NCBI GenBank assembly: GCA_021186555.1
Contig: JAJKFL010000042.1
Span: 14,703,521 to 14,767,520 of the forward strand
Reading direction: 5' to 3'
DNA from: Reticulitermes speratus
Taxonomy: Eukaryota > Arthropoda > Insecta > Blattodea > Rhinotermitidae
Length of the DNA stretch: 64,000 nucleotides
This document shows positions 10,597 to 21,627 of this stretch, piece by piece (the first letter of the stretch is position 1; every line of letters starts with the position of its first letter). The position numbers and the translations under genes were made by a program. The notes below the pieces were generated by a model, which saw only the letters and a list, made by a program, of their open reading frames with translations, ran no database searches and was not told the DNA's origin.

Positions 10597-10807
10597 CAGG
10601 CTTCCGCCGCGGTGTGAATGAGATCTTCGCTCTTCTGGGATGTTACGCAGCATAGATTGGTAGTCAGGTACCGACGTTTCGAGACAACCTATCAGTCCTA
10701 CCTTAAAGGGTCAAATCCTTGAAGATGGGATCGATAGGTCGTCTCGAAACGTCGGTAAGTAACTTCCAATCTACGCTGGGTAACATTCCAGAAGAGCGAT
10801 GATCTGA
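10597..10807. mobile_element. Fold-K copy 2 (foldback MITE)
   Basis: Starts CAGGCTTCCGCCGC like copy 1. Left arm (10621-10690) AGATCTTCGCTCTTCTGGGA...GATTGGTAGT...CGACGTTTCGAGAC; right arm (10735-10807) GTCTCGAAACGTCGG...CCAATCTACGC...CCAGAAGAGCGATGATCT. The apex contains CCTTGAAGATGGGATCGAT. Better preserved than the 2374 copy. Confidence 0.85.
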
Positions 10808-11394
10808 AATCAGTGTTACACATTTACACACAAAGATGAATATTATGACGCAAAATCAACAAGCCATAAAAGCGGAAGTTAATGACGTATTGAAAAAAAA
10901 AACGTGCTTTTGGTGGATGTGTCATGAACTACCTGGTACAAGTAGTATTGACGTGTGGCTGGACCTTCTGCTAGAGCGATATTGACATCCATTAGCCGTA
11001 TTGTAACACGCACGGAGAAAACTATACTCACGACATGCCTTTTATTCACGAATATATATCGAAGTCCATCAGAGAGACTAAAACATTGCATGCTTTGTGC
11101 TTAACCCCTCACTCATTTGATCGTAATGTTTTACTGACGTCAGCAATGGCGCATGATTAAGCTAATTGCTGTGATTATATTTATGTTTACTGCTCTGTCG
11201 TAAGCCACGCTTTAGACTCTCTTCTGACCTTGCACAGTCCCTTATCTAATCACTCTAACGTGGAGAAACAGTATGGTGATTGAATCATGTCTAATTTAAC
11301 GACACTCCTTCAACTAGTAATCTTACACACAGGAGTGTGCAAGTAAAATGAATGTTTGAGTCGAAATGGTTATACATGAATGGGAAAATCCGTA
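10808..11394. other. No gene seen
   Basis: AT-rich, nothing recognised. Confidence 0.5.
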
Positions 11395-11638
11395 TTATCC
11401 CTTCGAAGACGAAAATTAACGTGAATTATATTTAATGATTTAGTTCGTACCGCGCAGTGAACACTCTCCATCTCGGTTATAAAGACCAAGAAATTAATAT
11501 TGTATAGGGAAATAATCGTTGTTTTTTCCGAGATCCATAGACAACATAGAAATAAATTATATGGGCAGAACGTAGAATTTTATAACACTAATCCTGGTGG
11601 TGTATTTACCATAGTAACCTCTAGGCTTTGAAGAATGA
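11395..11638 (+). mobile_element. Mite-P copy 2
   Basis: Opens TTATCCCTTCGAAGACG and closes CTAGGCTTTGAAGAATGAA. The TTAA boundaries have decayed, but the interior keeps TACCGCGCAGTGAACAC, AGGGAAATAATCG, GAGATCCATAGAC and GCAGAACGTAGAATTTT. Confidence 0.65.
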
Positions 11639-11639
11639 A

Positions 11640-11769
11640 GATGATAAATAAATAATAGTAGTGGTAGTTGCTGTTGCTATTGTGGTGATAGTAGTAGTTA
11701 TATTATTATGCAGTTATCGTGGTGGTAGCAGTTATTATTTACGTGCTATTATTATTATTATTATTATCA
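11640..11769. repeat. (TAG/TTA)n trinucleotide repeat, left part
   Basis: Degenerate AGT, GTT and ATT triplets. Equivalent triplet DNA resumes at 12373 on the other side of LINE-2, suggesting that LINE-2 landed inside one microsatellite. Confidence 0.7.
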
Positions 11770-12372
11770 TTCAATTACTTCTACTGATGCAAGAAAGCTT
11801 GAGCGCATTCAAAGGAAGTTTGTAGCTTTATGTTATAATCGATTCCTTTCCCGAGACAGTAACGGCTATAGTTATGCTAATGCTCTTCAAGTACTTAATT
11901 TACGTACTTTACATGACAGAAGACATCAACTTGATGCAATTTTTGTCATTAATGTTTTATTGGGTTCTAAATCCTGTCCATCTACCATGGACATTATTGG
12001 TCTACGAGTTCCCACTCGGAACCTCCGGGACTTTTCTTTGTTTTATGTTAGTTTATTTTATAAAAATTGTCCCTCCGGCCGGTGTGTAACTGCAGCAAAT
12101 TCTATTTGTAATCAACTGGATGTCTTTAGAAGGCAAATTGTCACACTTAGTCAGATGTGATATTTTATTACATTATTACAAGGTGTTCTTATTAATTATT
12201 TACGTAATTTTTATTTGTTTTTGTTTGTTTTGTTTTTGTTTGTTTCATTTTTGTTCTGTTTATTTTCCGTTGTTATTTGTGTTTGTATGTTGTGCTGTTT
12301 CTGTAATTGGCCATCTGGCTGTTGACTCGGTACATTAATAAACTAGAATTGAATTGAATTGAATTGAATTAT
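11770..12372 (+). pseudogene. LINE-2 ORF2 C-terminus and 3' UTR
   Basis: A 5'-truncated non-LTR retrotransposon. The plus-strand frame from about 11770 to a TGA at 12158-12160 encodes a C-terminal segment with STDARKLERIQRKFVALCY, LNLRTLHDRRHQLDA, GLRVPTRNLRDFS and NCPSGRCVTAANSIC. This is the conserved post-RT tail seen in many arthropod LINEs. A U-rich 3' UTR follows, ending GGCTGTTGACTCGGTAC, then a (GAATT)n tail. No RT motifs remain. The frame is intact over about 125 codons, so the insertion may be relatively young. Confidence 0.85.
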
Positions 12373-12505
12373 TAGGCGTTATTGTGGTGATTATAGTTGT
12401 TATAACGCTGGAGTGGTAGTAGCAATATTATTGTTAATATTGTATTATTATTATTATTAGTAGTAGTGGTAGTGGTATTAGTAGTAGTAGCAGTAGTACG
12501 GGAAA
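12373..12505. repeat. (TAG/TTA)n trinucleotide repeat, right part
   Basis: Continues the triplet pattern of 11640-11769: GTAGTAGTGG, ATTATTATT and AGTAGTAGCAG. Confidence 0.7.
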
Positions 12506-12639
12506 GAATTTCTTATAAAAGTGAAGTGAATGTCTTAGTTACATCAGCTTATGGTGCCATCATTAATGCAATAATGATTACAGTATTTGCAGTCTAGCAT
12601 TGTCTGGACTGTGATTTTAGAGGCTACGATGTGGATAGA

Positions 12640-12810
12640 ACGAGGGAGTCGAGGGATGTGTGCGGAGCTGTGGTGGGGAAACCTTTCGGAATGTGACCAT
12701 TTGGAAGACCGAGCAGGAAATGGGAGAATAGCGTTAAGATGTTTAATAGGAAGGTGAATTGTGAAGATGGAAGGTGGCTGGACCTGGCTTAAGACCATGT
12801 CCAGAGGCGG
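12640..12810 (+). pseudogene. LINE-3 ORF2 C-terminus relic
   Basis: Decayed coding DNA. Frames on the plus strand recover PFGRPSRKWEN, a KM segment and GRWLDLA, aligning with the LINE-3 consensus order ([13 protein letters not shown]...W.NLAQDRD). It has stops and frameshifts and lacks the 3' tail. Confidence 0.55.
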
Positions 12811-13399
12811 AGCTTAGCCCTGACTTTCTGCCACCGCAGTTTTTGTTCGTGTTGTAATGCTTAATAATAAAAGCCACCGCACTGACTACTGAGATTGTGA
12901 AAATAAAAGTAATGTGAAGAAATGAATAAAGTTTACAAGGCTTGGAAGTAAGAGCTGCAAAATAACTGTATTTCCGTTTGTCTATCAAGAATAAAATCAA
13001 GACATATCTGAAATTGTCTGCAAGATGTTTTATGTTGCAAGGAGATAGCAGTAGCCTAAACAGCCAGACAGATATTGCCGCAACTTGGCATAATTTAAGC
13101 ACGCTTTCAGAGTTCTTGCAAAAATATTCTGTCTACGGAGACTGTTGAAGAAAACTGATCGCTAAGGAGCTTTGTTCGTGCTAATTCATGCCCTGAGCTT
13201 TATCAGATATCAGAGGCTTAAATGCGCGCACCACGACGTATTAGGAGCCTGTAACGATAATTTGGTAGAAGGATTATGACAGATTATCTCATATAAAGCC
13301 TTAAAATTGTAATTCTAGATAATATCAGGTGATTAAATCAGTGGAGGTAGTGTATGTGGGGTATCTGAAAATGCATACATAATTTAGTCGAAAACACTG
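12811..13399. other. No gene seen
   Basis: No convincing gene; a 119-codon minus-strand frame here overlaps LINE-3 relic DNA and has no recognised motif. Confidence 0.5.
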
Positions 13400-13465
13400 A
13401 ATGCAGGAAACCACGTGGGAGACATAGGGTTAAAAGAGAGAGCAATATTAAAATGGAATTGAAAT
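13400..13465 (+). pseudogene. LINE-3 coding scrap
   Basis: A short frame gives PRGRHRVKRESNIKMELK, which resembles the LINE-3 [17 protein letters not shown] segment. Too short for certainty. Confidence 0.4.
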
Positions 13466-14095
13466 GGCGAGGGAAAAATTGGACTGCATTTGCAGAGTTC
13501 TATGAGGAAGAGTGTTCTTTTGAAAAAGGCGTTGGTAATTGTGGCTGCGTAAAAGTGAAGGAATTATCTGACAAAATATGGAGCTTGCTACTTCGTTACC
13601 TAGAGCATGTTTGTGGACTGTATTTACCATCTATAGCTTTGCCTTCGCTCTCCTAAATTATCATATGTGCTGGAAACTGTTGTAATTGTCTTGCTGAATA
13701 TAAGCTGATATAAAGTGAAAATTTGTTGATGTCAGATTCCCAAAATTATTACAGAAGCCTGTAATACGTTATATAAGGGTTTCAATGAAACAAATACTAA
13801 ACACTCGTGCATTAAAATTCTGAACACTCCGACTTGCATAATGTAGAGTCGGCTGTTAAAACTTCACAGATGTTTACGTTAGTTAAAGCTTCAGAAATGC
13901 TTTTATCTTTCTGCCATAGGTTTGTTAAGTCAATCAATTTTCTTAAAGAAGTTGTGTGTGATATTTTCTTCTGAAACAGTTTATATACTTATTCCTTCTT
14001 CTTCTTCTTTTTAGATTACGGTTTCAACTTTCTGGCCTCTTCCACTTTAGAACTAATTTATGAAGTAATACGTGTTTTATATATTTTGTTTAACA
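13466..14095. other. No gene seen; (TTC)n near 14000
   Basis: Short CTTCTTCTTCTT tract; otherwise unremarkable. Confidence 0.5.
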
Positions 14096-14235
14096 CTTCG
14101 GACGGGAAAAATGCTCTGCGCAAGGCGTCTGCCTTCACAGGAAAAGAGAAGCATGGGAATAACTGTGCTCTGATTGGGATTTGAACCCACTATTCCTATG
14201 CTCGAAGTTTCAAAACTGTACTACGTTATATACCT
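14096..14235 (-). mobile_element. Possible tRNA-like SINE head
   Basis: Reverse-complemented it has a B-box-like GGGTTCAAATCCC preceded at tRNA-like distance by TAGTACAGTTTTGAAAC. No second copy in the window, so the family cannot be confirmed. Confidence 0.4.
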
Positions 14236-14617
14236 ACTTCAATAATGATTCAAATGACATTGTTCAAGAGCAGAATAAATTTGGCAATAAGGATGTAGAC
14301 GAGGTAGATAGATAAGCGGAGCGGAATGGTGAAGCAGTGTAGGAGGATTCATCAGAATTTGTTCAAATTAGATATTCTTTGAATACCGATTCGTTAATGT
14401 GAAATGTGTTTCACAGAGTCATAACTCATTACCATGAGTTCAGAGTCCACAGTTTTTTTGTTTCCATCTCATGCATCTTCATGACGGCGTAGTCTGCCGA
14501 ACTGCGTTTCATGACACGGCGCCATTACTAATACTAATTCCAGCCTTATCGCTAAACTATCTCTATTAACTATGCCCGAATGCTACAGAGTACAATCAAC
14601 TTCTATTGTAGAGGTAA

Positions 14618-14636
14618 CATACATACATACATACAT

Positions 14637-14669
<33 letters not shown>

Positions 14670-14672
14670 TGT
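14618..14672. repeat. (CATA)n(CA)n microsatellite
   Basis: Ten or so CATA units followed by a CA run. Confidence 0.95.
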
Positions 14673-15235
14673 TCGATACGTGTTTGTTATGTCGCCACAG
14701 GGCACCGCGGAACAACACAGTTAGTGCTTGTTTTCTAGCTTGATCGCTTCTGCATGGCCTGCAGCCTGGTTCTGGCATTTTATCGCCTGAAATTACTGAA
14801 ATAGGGGACAAAAGTTGATAACTATGTCGGTAATTTGAAGGCAGCTATACCTTTCGTTTTTATGTATATAATAGGATAAATTTATGATTGATTTAACCGA
14901 GAAAGCGGTAATGTTTCCGACTTGTATTCTGTAATAGCCTGCTTCATATCTCGGCTGGAAAACCGGATAAATTACGCAAAAATTATATTGGTTTTCCTCA
15001 GTCTAACAAGGCAAATATCCGGATATTATCTCACTTACGCCATGACTGTTTCTTTCCAAATTCTTTGTCCATTTTTCCATTCACTAATTTTTCTACCATT
15101 CGACGCTATATTATCGGATACAGCGTCGTAAGTTAAAGTATAAATAAATGAATAAGTATTGACTGACTGAATAAGTGCTTATTTTCCTTCACAGAACTAA
15201 TTACTGCCACGAATGAAAGGGGCATTAATTAACAC
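14673..15235. other. No gene seen
   Basis: Nothing recognised. Confidence 0.5.
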
Positions 15236-15690
15236 ACGACCTTGATCTTTACGTAGTTTCACCTGTACGAAACGCTCTGAGTCTGACAGATGGCGTTAAT
15301 CGTCAGACGTCCATCAATATTTACATACTTTTACTTATAACATGCTCTCAGCATTTGACAGATTGAGTTAATTGTCATACGGCCCAGACATGTACATACT
15401 TTCACTTTTAACAGACTCTCAGCATTTGACAGATGACGTTAATTATCTTACGACCCAGACATATGTAGCCTTTCACCTACAACCGACTCTCAGCTTTTGA
15501 CAGATGGCGTTAATTATCATACGGCCCAGACATGTACATACTTTCACCTATAACAGACTCTCAGTGCGTGACAGATGACGTTATTCGTCAGACGGCCTCG
15601 ACATGTATGTAATTTCACCTATATGAGACTGTCAGTGTCCAACAAAATTGTCAGGCGGCCTGTACATGTAGACCTATATACGTTTATCTG
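15236..15690. repeat. 71-bp tandem repeat, about six units
   Basis: The landmark CTCT(C/G)A preceding a GACAGATG core recurs at 15274, 15345, 15416, 15487, 15558 and 15629, exactly 71 bases apart each time. Each unit also has GACAGATGRCGTTAAT, GGCCCAGACATGTA and ACTTTCACCTATAACAGA. The end units are the most diverged, as expected for a tandem array homogenised from the centre. Confidence 0.95.
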
Positions 15691-15824
15691 TACATGTTTT
15701 AAGTTGACTTTTACGTGCCTCTTCCTTCAGTGTACACTACGTTACCGTAATGAGATTCCTAGGACATGGGCACTTAAATGTTCATTATATGACTGGATTT
15801 ATGTGAATGACAATATTGTCCAGT

Positions 15825-15930
15825 TTCAGGTTCGTGTCAAAATGGTACTGAAACTTTGGGTCGCATAGAAGATGGGGAATTCATTGATGGTGTAACTATT
15901 AGCTTTCAAGAAAGCTTCTACAGCTTCAAT
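15825..15930 (+). mobile_element. LINE-3 3'-end scrap
   Basis: Aligns to the family 3' end: ACTGAAACTTTGGGTC, GGGGAATTCATTGATGG, AACTATTAGCTTTCAAGAA. Diverged. Confidence 0.45.
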
Positions 15931-16796
15931 AACATTACTTAATATTTGTGGTCCTTTATTTCACACGTGTCGTCTTCCTGTGATGTTCATGACATCCTGT
16001 GCAAGATTTCTTGGTGTATGTAATCAGAGTTTCTTATGATTTTGGAAATGTAATAATAATAATAATAATTTCTTTGTACAGACTGAATAACCTGTCACCG
16101 TAATCAGTTCAAATGTGTGCTTTTTTAAGAAAAGTATTGTGACCATTAAATAAAACGTAAATTAAAATGTCGTCGTGTCGCCAGATTGTCATTGGCTCTC
16201 TTACAGAAGATTGAGAATGAAGGAAGTTTAGTTCGAGTGGAGACGCAGAAGGAATTGAGAAATTAATGGATCTAAAAACGATGCCTTCACCGACGCAGAC
16301 ATTTTGGAATCGAACGGTGCTTTCCGGAATATTTGCAAATAGGAATGGACAGAATTCACAGCCAATTAAAGCTGAAGTGACTCTTAAACTCAAGTCTGCT
16401 TCTAATGTTTGTCTCTAGTGACTACCTTGTGGCATGTTTGATACCGATAATTTGAGTATTTTGCATGAATATCCTGAGGGTTAAGTGTGAGGCAAGAATT
16501 ACGTTCTTAAACACTTTTATATTAAATTGATATTTCAAAATGGTAATGTAATCCTTATTTTGGTCAAACTCTTTTATTTTAGGTGCCTCTATATCGTTTT
16601 ATACTTCCAGCTTCTACCCTCGTTTCTCCCAGGTATATTGATGTGTGGATCAATAACGTTCATCCAAGATCTACGGTATAATTTTGTCCTAGCAACGGAC
16701 TAACAATGTGTTATACAGTTTGTACTTGAACTATACAAGGATGACCACTGTGCCTGCATACAGCAAAGTCCTTCTTTAGAAGCTGAGAGTGAGGGT
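15931..16796. other. No gene seen; (AAT)n at 16051-16069
   Basis: A short AAT run; otherwise nothing recognised. Confidence 0.5.
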
Positions 16797-16977
16797 CGTG
16801 TCATGGCTCAGGCTGTTGATTGCCGGCCTGTCACCACGAAGGCCCGGTTTCGATCCCAGGTCAGTTCATGTAGATTTATTGTGCACAGAGCGGCACTGGG
16901 ACAGGCTTTTCTCCAAGTGCTTCGGTTTTACTCTGTAGGTATCGTCCCTTCAATGCTCCATACTCATTTTCAACTTT
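16797..16977 (+). mobile_element. SINE-A, host of a SINE-B insertion
   Basis: Head TCATGGCTCAGGCTGTTGAT with B box GGTTTCGATCCC, body GCGGCACTGGGACAGGC, CTTCGGTTTTACTCTG and AATGCTCCATACTC. It stops at the insertion point of the minus-strand SINE-B that follows. Confidence 0.85.
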
Positions 16978-17248
16978 TTTTGTATGGCTCGACAGCCCTA
17001 TATGGGCCTGGGCCTCCTCGTTTCGTCGAGGTTTCACGATCACACACATTTGAGACACACCACAGTCGGTAGGACTCCTCTGGACGAGGGATCAGCTCGT
17101 CGCAGAGACCTCTACCTGACAACACACAACACTCACAGACAGACATCCATGCCCCCGGTGGGATTCGAACCCACGATCCTAGTAAGCGAGCGGCCGAAGA
17201 CCCACGCCTTAGACCGCACGGCCACTGGGATCGGCCATTTTAAACTTT
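16965..17248 (-). mobile_element. SINE-B inserted in SINE-A tail
   Basis: Minus-strand SINE-B at 16978-17235: tail GGCTCGACAGCCC and head CGGCCACTGGGATCGGC, both shown on the plus strand. TSDs CATTTTCAACTTT (16965-16977) and CATTTTAAACTTT (17236-17248) match at 12 of 13 bases, dating it after SINE-A. Confidence 0.9.
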
Positions 17249-17896
17249 ATACTACTCTAATTAGGACAAGCAGGTGAAGCCTGGGGACCTCTAAACGAAA
17301 TTACTCTCTCGGACATTAGTTTTCCGAGACTGAATATAATTTTGATGTTTTCTTATGTTCCATCAAGCAGACTGTGTTTTAACACAAAAACGCACGGACT
17401 CAGTACGTGAATTAATTACGGAAAAAGCCACATGCCATCCACATGTGAAATATCGACCTGTTAGGCATGCAGTATAATACAAGGGAGCGTAATATCCAAT
17501 CGATCAAGTGGATGTCATAAAGCCAGGCGGTTGTGAAGTACTGTGCAGGATCATTATGGCAAAGGAAAAGGAGTATTACGAGACCAATACTGTTAGGCTC
17601 AAGAACTGGGTTCAACGTCTGACGTAATTGTTTTGATTTATTAGGGGTAATGTACATACGTAGCTTTGCATGACTCGGTCCTACGAAACAAATGATATAA
17701 AGTCCATATCTCATGACGAGATAAGTATCACGCATTTTTGTGTTCATAGGAAATAAAGGGAAAATACTGTAGTATCACTATGCCAGAGTCTCTTATGGAG
17801 GGACAAACAAGAGTCTTAAATTCAGTAATCAAAACAGCGCTTTATTCTTGCTTAATTCTATTCCCTCCTGTAAAATATTGTGTACCGGATTCTGGC
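17249..17896. other. No gene seen
   Basis: A 111-codon minus-strand frame ends here without recognisable domains or splice structure. Confidence 0.5.
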
Positions 17897-18134
17897 TTAG
17901 ACACTTCAAGACTCAAATCCATCTAAATTGTATATAAATATTCAGTTCGTGGTAAACAGGGAGGAGACAGTCTCCACTACAAAGACCAATCTGTTAATGC
18001 TGTGTAGGGAAATAATGGTTGTACATTGTGAGAGTCATACGGAAGATGTGAATACATGACGTGGAAAAATTCAGAGTTCTAAATGCAACAGCAGGTGGTT
18101 CACATAATTACAACTGGGCTTTAAACAGTTAGCC
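17897..18134 (+). mobile_element. Mite-P copy 3
   Basis: Opens TTAGACACTTCAAGACTC and closes GGGCTTTAAACAGTTAG. Interior landmarks AATCTGTTAATGCTGTG, AGGGAAATAATGG and CATAATTACAACTGGGC. Confidence 0.6.
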
Positions 18135-18491
18135 GCTAACAGAGGATCGATTGGTGGTACGGGTAATTGAAAAGCTGCTTAAAGTAAAATAAAGTAAAGT
18201 AAAGTGCTTCATATACAGAAGAGACATAAATGACATTTACCCCGCTTAATAATTTTTTTGATTTACAGATACACCACCCCATAACTATATTCAAGTGCGT
18301 ATGTAATATTAATGCAACTTAGGTTATGAAGTTCGTTTCTTTCTTCAACTTTTTCAGCTCTTATCTGCTTAAGCCCACGCTGGTTCGGATTTCACAGACA
18401 TGTCTAATTGCATTCCGGAGTCCTTATTTTCTTACATTGCTTTGCTTCGAATCAAGGCAGTTAAGACAAACGACCTGTTATTAGTGTGTAT

Positions 18492-18777
18492 ATTAAGGTA
18501 GAGCCGATCCCAGTGGCCGTGCGGTCTAAGGCGTGGTTCTGCGGCCGCTCGCTTACTAGGATCGTGGGTTCGAATCCCACCGGGGGCATGGAAGTCTGTC
18601 TCTTGTGAGTGTTGTGTGTTGTCAGGTAGAGGTCTCTGCGACGAGCTGGTCCCTCGTCCAGAGGAGTCCTACCGACTGTGGTGTGTCTAAAGTGTGTGAT
18701 CATGAAACCTCGACGAAACGAGGAGGCCCAGGCCCATATAAGGCTGTCGAGCCATAAAAAAAAAACATTAAGGTAGA
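18492..18777 (+). mobile_element. SINE-B, intact, with TSDs and poly(A)
   Basis: SINE 18503-18766 begins GCCGATCCCAGTGGCCGTGC, has B box GGGTTCGAATCCC, the body GTCAGGTAGAGGTCTCTGCG and GTCCAGAGGAGTCCTACCG, and ends AAGGCTGTCGAGCCAT plus A(10). Exact 11-bp TSD ATTAAGGTAGA at 18492-18502 and 18767-18777. This is the best simple reference copy of the family here. Confidence 0.95.
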
Positions 18778-19268
18778 ATCTACTGTACTTTGAAGGAAGT
18801 AAGCGCCGAGGCCAAAGAAACAGTTGAACATCGAACATCGGCCATGATCGATTGTAAACATGTAGTACCGATATTTAAGAAATATTGATCCTGTCGCTTA
18901 AAATATCTCGATAATGGTGAAATGACTGCGGCTAACATACGGCGAAATGTATTGAGTGTTAAAATACGCAGCGGTTTTCTGGAAAGTGTATACGAATAAT
19001 TTATCATTTCGGTGCAATAAAAGACATTATCTAACCTGCTTATTTTTTAGTAAGTAATTTTAACTTTAACGTGTCGTGTGACGCGACTTACGCAATTTTT
19101 TCACTTCGTTCCTGTGTTACCAATTCTGCTCACTATTTCTCCCAAACCCTTGCATATTTAGGCAGCGTATTTATGCAGTGTCATATATTGTGTACTGGAA
19201 TTACCTATTGGCTGTGGGGCTTATCTCACTATATCTTGCCTTCTGCCATAGTTTCAAAATGTTTTTAG
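18778..19268. other. No gene seen
   Basis: Nothing recognised. Confidence 0.5.
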
Positions 19269-19574
19269 CATCCCAATAATCAGCAAAAGGTAAAGCAATC
19301 CCATTACAGGCCTGGACAGGCCCTTAGGGTTCCAGGAGGTTGAGGCTCCCAGATTTCAAGACAATCGGCACATGAAGGTGGTAAGGTTGTCAGCACTACG
19401 CACCGGACGCCTTTACCCCAGGAAATATTCCTGGTACTCATTTCTGTTAAAAGGCTGAGTCGACCCCAGGGCCCTAGTGCGGCCGGAAGGATTATGTCAA
19501 CGAAAAATTCCAGTGACACCATTGGGAATCGAACCTGCGACCTTCCGGCTTATAGCACACATCCCAATAATCAG
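19269..19574 (-). mobile_element. SINE-E, full length, exact TSDs
   Basis: Minus-strand SINE 19284-19559. Reverse-complemented: head GCTATAAGCCGGAAGGTCGC, B box AGGTTCGATTCCC, body GGGGTCGACTCAGCC, 3' end GGGATTGCTTTACC. A perfect 15-bp TSD, CATCCCAATAATCAG, flanks it at 19269-19283 and 19560-19574, implying a recent insertion. Confidence 0.97.
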
Positions 19575-19834
19575 TATATATATAAATGTATGCGCATTGC
19601 TAATGTATGTCTTTCTCTTACTGTTGATTATATGTACATAATGTTAGCCTATATCTACGTAATTATTTCTTATAAAGAATTGGAAAATAATTTAATGTGA
19701 AAAAATTCTCACTGAATGAAAAATTTCAAAGAACTTGTTTGTTCTGTTAAGTGTGTTGTTTAACGAGGCTATCAATTGTTAAGTTCATATAGCTTCAGTG
19801 ATACATAAATGAATGTGTATGAGGCAATGAAAGC
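19575..19834. other. No feature seen
   Basis: AT-rich. Confidence 0.5.
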
Positions 19835-19984
19835 AAGTTACTGGCAGGCGAAAACGGAAATACTTGGCGGTAAATTCACAGTACCCTTTAGCCTGGCAAA
19901 AGTCGACATGTACTGGCCTGGGATTGAACCCAGCCCTCCGCGGTGGGGCCTGCGACTGACCGCCTGAGCCATGTCACTGCCCAT
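19835..19984 (-). mobile_element. SINE-A head fragment
   Basis: On the plus strand, GGGATTGAACCCAGCCCTCC and CGACTGACCGCCTGAGCCAT give the reverse complement of the SINE-A B and A boxes. The 3' half is missing or unrecognisable. Confidence 0.75.
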
Positions 19985-20215
19985 ATCGTCCGAAATATAA
20001 TTTATTTTTGTGTATATTCGGCAGCGATTGCTTATTTTTCTGTCTTCTCTTTCAACAAATACTACGTTTTGGAGAAAACTGATTAGATTTTCATGAGAGA
20101 AAGAAAATATTTCTGACAAAATAAGACTATACCGAATAAGCCTTAATTAGGGCGGCACTGTGCCTTCATGTCTCAGGCGACATACACATGTATTTTGTTA
20201 AGTGGGTTTGGGGAA

Positions 20216-20501
20216 GCCGGAGTGGCACAGTCGGTATAGTAACTAGGCTACGGAATTGATTACCTTGTTATTGGGGTTCGATTCCCGGCACAGGCAAGAG
20301 ATATCTGTGGGATTTATAGTGGACAAAGTGGCACTGGGACAGGTTTTTCCCCGAGTACTTCGGTTTTCCTCTGTCACTTTTATTCCACCGGTGCTCCATT
20401 ACTTGAAAAAACGAAAAAAACTAATCATCTTCATCACAGGGTTGCATATTAAGCCTCAAGGCTGCGGTCCGTCCGTAGCATCTGATGCGGGGCCCTTAAA
20501 A
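20216..20501 (+). mobile_element. Chimeric SINE: G-like head, SINE-A body
   Basis: The head GCCGGAGTGGCACAGTCGG...TAACTAGGCTACGG with B box GGGGTTCGATTCCC resembles the SINE-G head (5225), not the usual SINE-A head. The body is pure SINE-A: AAAGTGGCACTGGGACAGG, CCGGTGCTCCATTAC, GGGTTGCATATTAAGCC and CTGATGCGGGGCCCTT. The join falls just after the tRNA part. Confidence 0.75.
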
Positions 20502-21627
20502 ATGTGGATTTGAAATTATTAGAAAATGAATATAAATCTTAATGAAATATTCTTTCATTTTTAAGGTGTTATTCTGATGTCGAAAAATATTTGTCAAATG
20601 TGACATGTATTACACACAAAATGTGTATTACTCCTTATCTTTACTTAAGCAATTCAGTAAAACACTGCCAGATCAGACACACATAATTCTCATACCTCTT
20701 CAGCTTTTCCCCTACTGTTCAGTTATTCTGCTCCAGGCACTTTTCGTGCAGGCTCTAACACATTAGCAATGTGGGGAAATGTGTTACATTCTGTGTCGTG
20801 AAAATATTAAAAGTAGGAACTATAATGCGTTGCTTTAATAACAACCAAAATGTTATTTTTCATTTTTGATTGTTACGTGCTTTTTGTAACGCTACAGCGG
20901 ATTAATACTAAATCTGTACCAACGAGGATTTGCTGTATAATAATAAACAATTGTGTGTAACCGTGAGTTTTTAGAGCTGCCAAATTAACTCCGATTGGAC
21001 AAAGGAAATATTTTGTTGTGGAATTTCTTCTGAATTTGAAATAAAATAATTTGATTTTAACATTATCACAGGATACTATACAGGAGAAAAACAGTTTAAA
21101 GTAATGTTTTATCATTTTCAACCTTTCTTTTAGGCATGAAAGTGTTTTTGTTTTACCGGTTTTCATCTTTAGTTTGCTAAGAAGCCCGTGCCATTTTAAT
21201 GCTCATATGATCACGCTCATGCAAGTAGGGTTTCTACATTGCAATTTGTTGGAAGTTATTCCGTACGCTTCAGTAAAGCCAAATTTGACAACTTCTGATT
21301 TCCCAGAAGAAGTACGAGTAATGGTAAATGTTGAATTGTCCCTGTGATTAGCTAATCTGCACGCCATGACAGCGTATGGGGCAGTGGACCGAAGTGTTCA
21401 TAAAATCATATTCTCACCACTAGATACGAGAATGTAATCAGCATAATGAGTCGCTCGCTTTTTCATCGGGAAAGGGACTCCAGTACCGACCACATAGGGG
21501 ATGAGAACAATTATGATTTTTATTGTGGACATTCCGTTGTGTTATATATTATAGAGTAGTTTAATAATTACCGTCAACAAAACCGATTGTATTATGTTGT
21601 ATAGGCATATGGCTACATGTTTCAACC
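20502..21627. other. No gene seen
   Basis: About 1.1 kb of AT-rich sequence with only short frames. Confidence 0.5.

Noticed and set aside
12743-13102. 119-codon minus-strand frame
   Set aside because: Partly antisense to LINE-3 relic DNA; no motif.
18492-18777. A tRNA gene at the GGGTTCGAATCCC site (likewise 22850, 44690, 63880 and others)
   Set aside because: The A and B boxes belong to SINE heads: each continues into a conserved non-tRNA body, tail and TSDs.
18461-18838. 125-codon minus-strand frame (also similar ones at 16984, 22829, 23106 and 44548)
   Set aside because: Antisense or sense readings of SINE-B; the PPVGFEPTI-type peptide is the translated B box.
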